64,000 bases of DNA from Amoebophrya sp. A120 (Eukaryota > Sar > Dinophyceae > Syndiniales > Amoebophryaceae), in NCBI GenBank assembly GCA_905178155.1, contig CAJINV010000006.1:4092130-4156129 (forward strand), given 5' to 3'. Below the pieces are notes generated by a model. That model had not been told where the DNA came from and searched no databases. It saw only the letters and a program-made list of their open reading frames with translations. Positions 55,822-64,000 of the stretch are shown piece after piece; position 1 is the first letter of the stretch; each line of letters opens with the position of its first letter. The position numbers were made by a program, and so were the translations under genes.

Positions 55822-58243
55822 TTACAATTCCGAATAGTCGTAGCGCAGCATTTATGAACTGCAAAAGTATCGCACTCGTATAAATGCATTACAAATTTCC
55901 TCAGCATGAGAAATAAAATTTGTAATGCTGATTTACCTGAAAAACAAGATTTGTAATGCAGGATTGCAATACGAGCACGATACTTTTGCAGGGGATAGCA
56001 TCTTGTCCAGTTGTCGCAAAGCCCGGACATCATTCTCCTCCGGGGACAGTAGTTCCCCGTTCGTTCCGTAACCCACTTATCGAAAGGAAAAACCCCCCCT
56101 CCCCATATCACAACGAAATTTCTGATGCTGGATTTGTGTATACGAATGCGCTTTGCTTTGCAGGACGGCACTGCGGCCAGATCCCCAGCCTGGGTAGGGG
56201 CGTCTGGGTCTGGTTGTTCAGCATGGCAAATGGCTCCCCCTTAGGCCCAACAGCATGACAAATCGCTTCCATAATGGGGCGGAAGCTTCTGCCCTTGTCT
56301 TCTTGCAAGACAAATGCGATCTGTGACCTCAAATCAGCAACACAAATTTTCGAAAACATACCTTTTCAATATGGGGAGGGGGACTCTTTCCTTTCAATAC
56401 CATTAACCGGATCTTTTTGTCCTTTTTCTTCTTCTTCTCGGTCTTTTTCGAAGTAATCACCTGTATGCATGGCAAAAGCAACGCACAACTAGTATAAATT
56501 GCATTACAAATTTGATCAGCACGATAAATGGAATTTGTCATGCTGATTTGCTTTGGGAACAAGATTTGTAATGCAAGACTTGCATTTATACGAGTGCGAT
56601 ACTTTTGCAATGGCATAATCTCCTCCACGTCCTGATTTTTCCTTCTCTCCTCGGAAATCTCCCGCGCCCGCTTCGCCTCATATCAACTACAAATACGTCT
56701 GGGTCTGGAAGATAATTCCGAGACTTGTCATGCAGTTTTCCCAAGCTCCGCCAAGTCTGGAATGCAGGGCCTGGCGTCACAGGTTCTGCAGCCCGCCCTT
56801 GGTGATGCCTATTCTGCATGAGAAAAGCCCTCTCAGAAATGGCCAGAATAAATGGGGACCACTTGCAAGTCATGCAACACAGATTTTTGTATGATCCGCG
56901 ACACGCATCACAAGTTCGCATCCTTCCAGACCCAGACACTTTTGCAGTTGATACCTCATCGGACTGAAACAAACCGGCAAGCTGGCGCATGGAGTCCTTC
57001 TGCGCGTTCGCTAGCCGTTATCAAAAGGAAAAACGTCCCCACCCCATAGTTGTCATGCAGATCTGCATGGTAAAAATGTGCCTCATGCGGAGACCTATGC
57101 GAAGCATTTTCTATTCGCGTTTTGACGTTTGTGATGCTAAAATCAGCATGCTATGCTAGATCTGTTATGATTCTTAAGTAGCTAAACAGGATTACACTAC
57201 GCGGACAAACTTGTCATGCCAAACAACCAAAGCTGGCCGATTTGTCTAGCAGATTCCCCATCTTGACTCTGATGCGAGGACGTTTTTCCTCGCGATAGCC
57301 GTTCCTTGTAACTCATGCTGCTCATCGGGTTGTGGTAGGTCGCGGGATCCAGTTTGTTGTAGCCATAAGCATCCGCTGTCGTGAATTTTTTCTCCAAAGC
57401 CTCCGCGTCGATCTGGATGGGGATTTCCTCCGGGATATTCGACCGCTGATGCTGAATTTTCCCTTTCAGGGTTGCTTGGATCCCGGCTGCAGAAGAGTTG
57501 TCGACGTCTTGACTGCTGTAGATCCCGGCGACGGCATCGTAGACTTTTTTGTTGCCCTTGCTCCCCGACTCCGGTAAAACTGGCGAATCGTAGGGGAAGA
57601 GCGAGTTTTTCTCTTCCTTTTCTTTTTTCTTCTTCTTCTCCTTCTTCTCCTTTGTCCGCGGGGTTTCGGATTGGGGTTGCGAAGTGGAGGTTGGTGTGGA
57701 TAGTTGTAGTACTTGTTCCTGATAATGATCATGATGCCCTACTGCCACACCGGGTTGCGCGGAGGCGAGAATTTGGCTTGCGGTGGTGGAGAAATCAACG
57801 GCGAAATGCTCCGTCGCTGGACTGTTTTGTTGGTTATGGTTTTGTTGGTTTTGCTGCTGCTGCTGCTGCTGCTGCTGCTGAGATTTTCGCGTTTGCTGTT
57901 CGTAAGTGAGTTCTTGCTGGTCTTGCTGCTGCTGAGAGAATCGCACTACATCATTTTGAAGATCATTTTTGCCTCCAGGAGACGGAAGCTGCTGCTGCAT
58001 TGACGCAGACGCTCGCGCTCCTGGGATTACAGTGTTAGAAAAGTTCTGGTCTTGGTCAGCAACCCCAGTTTGGTGTAGTTGACTTTTTCTCTTTGTCGCT
58101 GTGGTCGTCGTCGCAGTACTATCTACACGGTCGCTGGGGTCTTGGGGGTTAAGGTTGGTGGTGTCTGGTGGAAGAGCTGTCGGAGTTTTCTTGACTTGTT
58201 GTTCCGTTGAACTTGTAGAAGTTGTATTTTTTGATGTTGCCAT
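55822..58243 (-). CDS. G11: Gln-rich, Lys-rich protein with coiled coil, 407 aa
   Basis: Exons 58243-57298, 57013-56954, 56675-56618, 56458-56400, 56072-55998 and 55847-55822 sum to 1224 nt. The ATG at 58243 is only 33 bp from the stop of G12. Residues 1-200 are Thr/Ser/Gln-rich with a 12-residue poly-Gln run. A Lys/Glu tract follows, then a more conserved-looking region (VYDAVAGIYSSQD, ALEKKFTTADAYGYNKLDPA, NPMSSMSYKERLANAQKDS), a charged helix and a basic tract (KKTEKKKKKDKK). The C-terminus is LRQLDKMLRYDYSEL. A nuclear or nucleolar role is plausible from composition only. Five introners (C, A, D, B, D) interrupt the C-terminal half. Confidence 0.78.
55853..55997. mobile_element. Introner, family D
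   Basis: 145 bp, flanks GCATT/GCATC, in the last codons of G11. Confidence 0.88.
56078..56399. mobile_element. Introner, family B
   Basis: 322 bp, flanks CCACT/CCATT, in G11. Confidence 0.9.
56464..56617. mobile_element. Introner, family D
   Basis: 154 bp, flanks ACCTG/ATCTC (3 of 5), in G11; frame closes. Confidence 0.8.
56681..56953. mobile_element. Introner, family A
   Basis: 273 bp, perfect duplication CCTCA, in G11. Confidence 0.92.
57019..57297. mobile_element. Introner, family C with a B-like left terminus
   Basis: 279 bp, perfect duplication GCCGT, in G11. The left end starts TATCAAAAGGAAAAACG (B-like) and then continues GTCCCCACCCC (C-like). Confidence 0.9.
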
Positions 58244-58276
58244 TGATTTCTGGTACTCGACAGTCTCTCCCTTTTG

Positions 58277-61200
58277 TCATGCGGAGTAGATGTCGGAAAC
58301 CTCCGTTTTCAGTTTTTTCGTGGTCAAATCTATCAACTGCAAAAATGTCTGGGTCTGGAAGATGCGAGATTTGTCATGCTAGTTTGGTATGAGTCTGCAC
58401 TCTGTATTGCGTGGCCACCAAGAGCAGGTCCTCTTGCCTGTCATGCAAAGTCGCAGTTTCTCATGCGAAATACGCAGCACAGAAGCACGAAAAAACTTCT
58501 CATGCTTGGTGGCGCATTCCAGAGCTCTTATTGTTCACGGACTTGCATCACAAATTTCCAGACCCAGACATTTTTGCATTTGATAAAATCCAGGGAACAA
58601 ACAAACTGCGTCGGGATGGTATCCCACGAAAAAAGTGTTACAGTTTACACATTTGTTAGCATAAGTAACAATTCAGCAACACAAATTTAGTTCTCTGCAT
58701 GAGTAGAGAGAAAACTTGCATCAATGCAGAAATTTTATAAGGGAAATAAACACGAATGGAATGAGGCTGGAATTGGAAAGCATTTTATGCATGACAGAGC
58801 TTGTCTCTGATGCTTGGTCTGCCTAGACTATGTATATAGAACTGTATACTCTTTTTTCTTTGCATAGATGGGCATCTCTTTCCAGTCGTCGTTCTGCATG
58901 ATGTTCAAGTTCAGGTTCTGCGACTATCAATTGCAAAAATGTCTGGGTCTGGAAGATTTGTCATGCAATTTTTGCATGACCCGTGAGATCTGTGATGCAA
59001 GTCCTAGCATCACAGATCATTTTTTGAGAGCTTCTTGATGCTTGTCACGCATGAGAAATGCTCTCTCCGCGTCGTGCCAAGAACTGGACTCCTCTTGCTG
59101 CTCATGCAACACAGATACTTTTAGAATCCGCAGAGAGCATTACAGGCTCCGCTCTTCCAGTAGACCCAGACATTTTTTCATTTGATAGCGACAGGCTGTG
59201 CACAATCTTCGCGTTTTGGGCGCTCTCGGTGTGGAGGTACACGTTCAACCCGTCGACTTTGTCGGACTATCAAAGTGAACAAAGCCCCCACCCCATACTA
59301 AAACGGAGATTTGTGTAGCATGATTTGCCACCACAAATCTGGTTGTCATGCTAGAAGGCAAAAGATGCGGACTGTAGTGCTGGGTGGCGTGGCAAAGCCT
59401 TGCACTTTCAGCATGAGAGGAGGCAACTGGAAGTGGGAAACAGCATGACAAACTGCCTGCAGTCCAGGCCACAGCTGCGTCTCTTGGCATTCTAGCAATA
59501 CAAGTCGATTTGTGTACGCAAATCTAGCATCACAAGTTTCGTTTTCGATATGGGGAGGGGGGATTTTTCCTCGCAATACGGACTGAATGGTGTTCACGGA
59601 GCCCTGGCAGTGGAGGTAAATCGTCTTGCAGTTGATGATATCAAATGCAAATATGTCTGGGTCTGGAAGGTGGCAACTTGTCATGGTAAATCTGAAGCAT
59701 GCAAAAATCTGTGTTGCATGAGTGCCAAACGTTGTCCACTTTTGACCAAAGTGGACGGGAGTTTCTCATGCAGGGGAGACATGGCAGAGACCTCGCAGAG
59801 TCTGTCATGCTATGTCCCGCATTCCGGACCTCATGGGTCAAGGTCATGGAAAATCTGCATGACAAGTTTACACTTTTCCAGACCCAGACATATTTGCAAT
59901 CCATAGATCACTTCCACCGCAGATAAGACGTCGTTGATGGCCAGCCCAACCTTCTCGCAGTTGTTATCAAATGCAAATATGTCTGGGTCTGGAAACTTGT
60001 GATGCAAGTCCGTGAACAATAAGTGCCCTGTAATGCGCCGCCAAGCATGACAAGTTTTTTCGTGCTTCTGTGATGCGTATTTCGCATGAGAAGCTGCGCT
60101 TTTGCATGACAGGCAAGAGGACCTCTTGGTGGCCGCGCAATTATACAGAGTGCAGAGTCATGCCAGACTAGCATGACAATCTTCCAGACCCAGACATTTT
60201 TGCATTTGATAGTTGTCAACCGTGATTGATTTGATTTTGTTGTCGATTTTAAACGTGGTGCCGTTGCTGTTGGAAATGTACCTGATTTTTTATTTGCAGT
60301 CGGGAAAAATCAAAATGTGCAACATGTACTAGAGACCTTTACTTTATTTACCTATCGTGGTTTTATTCATCCAGTCTTTTACGAAAATTCATCGGACATG
60401 ACGATGACCATGAGCAGTAGGTACTTAGCACGACAAAATAAAGGCGTCTCAGATGATGTTGTTTGCCCGCAGAGAGCCTCAAACCTAGATCTCAGTAAAA
60501 AAAATAGTACGCGCTCTGCTTCTGGTTTGTGTCCGGCAACTCGACCATACCGCCGTTTTCGTAGTTTTCCACGATCCAATTCGCATCCCGCTCCAGTTCC
60601 TTCTTCGGTTCGCCCTTTGGTTGTCCAATCTTCTTCACTGCCTTTTGCTGGGCGGCGGCGCCTATCCAGTGCAAAAAATATGTCTGGGTCTAGAAGGCAT
60701 CAAGCTTGTATTGCAGAATTCCCATGCCCCATTGTGTCTGTGATGCACTACATGCCCTAGCGTCACAAATTTATTTCTGAGGCCACTTTGAATTTGATGC
60801 CTATCCCGCATGAGAAACTCCCTCCCCCCGCGTAAGTGGTACAAACTGGACTATTTATCTTGCTGGTCACGCAATACAGATTTTTCCACCATCCTGAGAC
60901 AGCATCACAAGCTGCAACCTTCCAGACCTAGACACATTTGCATTGCATAGCCCCGCCGCCTCCACCGCTACCCTTGGCCGGAACGACGGACGACTGTTTT
61001 GATCAGAGAAAACGGTTTTGCTTTTGTACTAATTGCAATATATGCATGACAAATCTTGTCCTGAAGGTCAAACAGCATGACAAATTCGATTTGTCATGCT
61101 GAGGTAATTTGTAATGCGATTACTACTAGTACGATGCTTTTGCAATTCATAGGAGGACTGTTTTGATCCGAAACCGGTTTTGCTTTTGGTTGCTGTTCTT

Positions 61201-61426
61201 TCTGCATCACGTCAATTTTTATATCGCAGCTTTCTTTGCGTACTACTTTGTACTTAGTTTATGCATCGATGACAAAAAAAATATCATAAACGTACATTAT
61301 TACCGTGCTCGCATCTTTGTTTTTGTAATTTTTCTCCGAGTCGTTGACTTTTCTCAACTTCCCCGCCGCACCCTCCTGGATGCCGGAGAGCAGGCCGCTT
61401 TGCGGCGCGCTTGGTGACTCTGTCAT
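58277..61426 (-). CDS. CAP: G12: cyclase-associated protein (CAP), short protist form, 247 aa
   Basis: Exons 61426-61304, 61201-61152, 60988-60950, 60657-60511, 60281-60212, 59959-59906, 59633-59579, 59262-59188, 58919-58867, 58614-58586 and 58325-58277 total 744 nt. A short N-terminus (GLLSGIQEGAAGKLRKVNDS) precedes a Pro/Gly linker and the CAP C-terminal (CARP) beta-helix: ELERDANWIVENYENG, NQKQSAYISNSNGTTFKIDN, SITVDNCEKVGLAINDVLS, VEVINCKTIYLHCQG, DKVDGLNVYLHTES and LNLNIMQNDDWKEMPIPTQF. CAP binds ADP-actin and recycles monomers; apicomplexan CAPs also lack the large N-terminal helical domain, as here. Two GT-AG introns and eight introners coexist. The exon 2-3 joint, across a damaged family D element, is uncertain by a residue or two. 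It probably regulates actin turnover in the cytoplasm. Confidence 0.92.
58331..58585. mobile_element. Introner, family A
   Basis: 255 bp, perfect duplication AAATC, in G12. Confidence 0.92.
58620..58866. mobile_element. Introner, family E
   Basis: 247 bp, perfect duplication GATGG, in G12. Confidence 0.9.
58925..59187. mobile_element. Introner, family A
   Basis: 263 bp, perfect duplication GCGAC, in G12. Confidence 0.92.
59268..59578. mobile_element. Introner, family B
   Basis: 311 bp, perfect duplication CGGAC, in G12. Confidence 0.92.
59639..59905. mobile_element. Introner, family A
   Basis: 267 bp, flanks GATGA/GATCA, in G12. Confidence 0.92.
59965..60211. mobile_element. Introner, family A
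   Basis: 247 bp, perfect duplication GTTGT, in G12. Confidence 0.92.
60282..60510 (-). other. Canonical GT-AG intron in CAP, 229 bp
   Basis: On the minus strand GAGCGC|GTACTATT ... AAAAATCAG|GTACATTT. Removal joins QKQSA to YISNSNG, matching the CAP C-terminal domain consensus. No inverted-repeat ends. Confidence 0.85.
60663..60949. mobile_element. Introner, family A
   Basis: 287 bp, flanks GCGCC/GCCCC, in G12. Confidence 0.9.
61030..61151. mobile_element. Introner, family D, left terminus lost
   Basis: The right end is intact (GTACGATGCTTTTGCAATTC through CATA at 61151); the left inverted repeat is missing. Flanking coding DNA of about 40 bp is duplicated on both sides. In G12. Confidence 0.65.
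61202..61303 (-). other. Canonical GT-AG intron in CAP, 102 bp
   Basis: On the minus strand GCGAGCACG|GTAATAAT ... GTGATGCAG|AAAGAAC, separating the short N-terminal exon from the rest. Confidence 0.75.
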
Positions 61427-62441
61427 GGTGAAAAGCTACCTACGTTTATTTTGCCCCACAGAGTAGATAATGATATTAAATTTAAACTCACGAATGCTTA
61501 TTTCTCAATAATACTTCTAACTAGAGCGGCTATAATTTTTATGCGAGTTCGTCATGCAAAACGTGTAGTGTTGTGGTACTTGTTTGGAAGTGTAGTACAC
61601 AATGTGCTGTCCACTTCAAACTCTTTGTATTCTTAACCAGGCTTATCTTGCAGTCACAAGAATCTTTATGCTGTACTTACTTACTACTCCGATAGAAATG
61701 CTCGCATGGCAACAGACAAATTGAAGCGAAAAAAATGTTGCGAACTTTTCATTCGCAAACAGGAGACCACGTTTCATGTAGTGGAGCAGATCTTGCTTGC
61801 GGAAATAAAATTTTCTGATTTTTTTCAGAAAAAACTATGAGAGCCCGAAGATTTTTCTTGGAGGTGAACGCGAATGCTTTATTTTTCTTGTCGTTCACTA
61901 GCTTTTGGTTGTCTGAGTATTTCATACGTACTTGTCTGGAATAGGGAGCTGCATCACTGGAACACGACCGAACTACAACTCGACCTGGAATAAGGCACTT
62001 ATATTTCATTTCATCAGTACAGCAGGACCACAAGTGGACATGGAGCAGGAGGTGATACTACTAGAATTACCATAGCACAGCTCCAATAGAAGGTGCATTT
62101 TTACCTACGAGAACCGATCGTGGAGGCAGCTCTATCATAAGGCAAGACACGAGCGACGTGTTGTTCCAGGCAGGAGCTACCTCCCGTGAGCATGGGCTTC
62201 ACCTCGCCTAGCTAGCTTTTAGGTAGAAGTACTGTTGACGTATGCGCCAGGAGCCTATATGATGTCTAGAGCCTCGCGCGATGAACGTCGATTCTTTTCA
62301 GAACGTAAGTCGTACCCAGGGATGTGGGTTCGTCCCCATCAACTACGCATATAATGCAACAACCCTGCTTGCATAATATGATCGCGAAGACCTCCTGCTC
62401 CATACGTCGCACTTTACTCGTCCCTTCTGTAGTTGCAAAGT
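61427..62441. other. Spacer upstream of CAP
   Basis: No introner, repeat or gene recognised. Confidence 0.4.
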
Positions 62442-62786
62442 TTAGTACATCCTTCCTCGTGGTGCCGCGCATTTATATGTAATGGTAATCTGAATCTCCC
62501 ATAGGGCAAAAAGAAGTACATAACTTTTCACAAATTGGATAGCTGTTGGTGGCGCTGGGATCTTTTTCTCCTTCTTTTCCACCTTCTTGCTCGTCCCGCT
62601 ACTCCGCTCTTCCGGTGCCGCCATTGCCGGCCCAGCTGATCCTTCTTCCTGCGCCCCCGCGGGCGCTGGTGCTTCTCCTCCTGACGGGGTAGGAGCAGCG
62701 GGTGCAGCGGCTTTCTGGGTCGTCGTGACAGGAGCGGAAGCGATCGCGAGCTCTGGGTCCGGCCGCGAATTCCACTTGATTCCCAT
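62442..62786 (-). CDS. G13: hypothetical Ala/Pro-rich protein, 114 aa
   Basis: The ATG at 62786 begins MGIKWNSRPDPELAIASAPV. An Ala/Pro/Gly-rich linker and a Lys/Glu stretch (KKVEKKEKK) follow, then a hydrophobic C-terminus (YVLLFALWEIQITITY). No introner. Could be complete, or a first exon whose downstream part was not found. Confidence 0.35.
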   Translation of the reverse strand: MGIKWNSRPDPELAIASAPVTTTQKAAAPAAPTPSGGEAPAPAGAQEEGSAGPAMAAPEERSSGTSKKVEKKEKKIPAPPTAIQFVKSYVLLFALWEIQITITYKCAAPRGRMY

Positions 62787-63057
62787 GCCGAGGTTGGTTT
62801 ATGGATTGATAAAAGCTGCCATATCGTACTTCGGTTCTCGTATGAAGAAAACTCGGCGCATGATAATCAATTTACAAGAGTGCTCGTCCGCATGGAAGAA
62901 GATGGAGTTCTTGGCATGGTACGGAATAGGTGCAGTTCCATCGTGTTTCATGTTTTTGCTTTAAAAGGAATTGAAAAAGTAACAACAGAAGATCTTAAAG
63001 GCAACTCATTTAGAGTAACGCACTCCATAAAATGGTAGACATTTGACACACATAAAG

Positions 63058-63336
63058 AGGAGGTTGTTGGTCTCCGGTCCTCGGTCCTCAGTCCGTCGCG
63101 AGGTAATATATGAGGAGATAAGAAGGGAGAAGCGCCAGGCACATAAGAAGGAGGTTGTTGGTCTCCGGTCCTCGGTCCTCACTCCATCGCGAGGGAGTAG
63201 ATGAGGAGAGAAGAAGGGAGAGGCACCAGACACATAAGAAGGAGGCTGCTGGTCTCCGGTCCTCGGTCCTCACTCCATTACGAGGTAGGACGTGAGGAGA
63301 TAAGAAGGTAGAAACACCAGACACATAAGAAGGAGT
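63058..63336. repeat. 91-bp tandem repeat, three copies
   Basis: Copies start at about 63058, 63149 and 63240, each with GGTCTCCGGTCCTCGGTCCT followed by a purine-rich AGGAGA-AAGAAGG segment. Confidence 0.85.
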
Positions 63337-63339
63337 CAG

Positions 63340-64000
63340 GCAGACAGCCCCGGGCGGTTTCTGTTTCTAATTATTTCCTAAAAGTTGGCTAATTGGGGAG
63401 CTCGATGGGTGTCTTGTTGGCAGCAGGGGGGCCGCGTTTGGCCGCCCCCGGGGCAATGGCGTGGCGCCGGTTTTTGTGTGTGTTTTGTGGGTACCGGGAA
63501 CGCCCCGGACGGTGTGGCGCGTCGACAATCGGAGGCCCGCCGCATCCTCTCTGTGGATCCTCACCGGCCCCGAGGTGCAGGCTTCGCATTTGGGGCCGTT
63601 GCCGTTTTGTCATTCCCCTCGGGAGGGCGCCAGGGTTCCCGGATTTCGGTCTGTGTGTGGTGCCCTCTGCCGCGCGGGGCCCGCGCCCTGACTCCGGGGT
63701 CGGGGCGACAGGGGATCGCGCCATTGGTCTGTGTTCTCCATCTTTTCCCGGGGCGGCCGTCCGGTATTCTCCCCCGGGAAGAATCGGCGGGGCCTCGGGA
63801 AAAAGGCCCGCTTTTGCTTGCTAAAACACCTCCCGGAAAATTCTAATTTGAAATTCTAAAACGCCGCTAATCTGTTTCGGGCCCAATTCTGGACCCGAAA
63901 AATGCCCTGGCTAATTGTTACCTAATTTGTTGCTAATTGATTGCTAATTGGCTGGCTAATTTGCATCGGGTGGGAATTTCGTGTGTGATTTCGCCTATAC
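63340..64000. repeat. GC-rich repetitive stretch at the window edge
   Basis: GC-rich DNA with frames open on both strands, passing near 63900 into a short-period GCTAATT-type repeat (TTGCTAATTGATTGCTAATT). No gene recognised. Confidence 0.5.

Overview
The window is eukaryotic nuclear DNA. It most resembles an Amoebophrya-type syndinian dinoflagellate (Alveolata, MALV-II). Three observations support this. Genes are packed with short inverted-repeat introns that lack GT-AG ends, which is the known introner biology of Amoebophrya. A relict of the dinoflagellate spliced leader lies at 36710-36724. All protein genes I could reconstruct lie on one strand (minus), as in dinoflagellate unidirectional gene clusters. 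The species call is inference; no marker gene such as rRNA is present.

The dominant feature is about 70 introners in many sequence families. I label them A-L by their terminal inverted repeats. Nearly all start TATC/TATG and end GATA/CATA, and are flanked by a 5-bp direct repeat. When each element plus one copy of the 5-bp repeat is removed, reading frames join, and the summed exons of nine genes are exact multiples of three. Only three introns look like ordinary GT-AG introns (one in G10, two in G12).

Gene layout, all minus strand, from low to high coordinate: G1 membrane protein, partial (1-920); G2 acidic protein with SUMO-interaction-like motifs (2060-5147); G3 large disordered/coiled-coil protein (7434-13803); G4 CtlX/DDAH-like amidinohydrolase with all expected catalytic residues (15531-18016); G5 multi-pass membrane protein (18939-22060); G6 BspA-like DUF285 protein (23902-27679). 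A disrupted 5' part of G6 follows, containing a dynein heavy-chain tail fragment and tandem duplications (28031-32330). Next are G8 Cys-rich type I membrane protein (33906-40890), whose last introner is split by a 2.75-kb retrocopy carrying the gene G7; G9 secreted protein (40950-43960); G10 (45597-48238); G11 Q-rich/Lys-rich protein (55822-58243); G12 cyclase-associated protein CAP (58277-61426); and a small hypothetical G13 (62442-62786).

Between genes: GC-rich islands lie upstream of G2-G5 (5.58-7.12, 14.03-15.09, 18.14-18.36, 22.34-23.20 kb). Spacers in the right half are AT-richer. A family A introner at 49259-54935 is split by a 5.4-kb insertion made mostly of a 132-bp/264-bp satellite whose monomers are themselves palindromic. 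The last kilobase holds a 91-bp tandem repeat and GC-rich repetitive DNA. The genes form no recognisable pathway. Their common theme is dense, in-frame introner invasion, plus two cases of other mobile DNA nested inside an introner.
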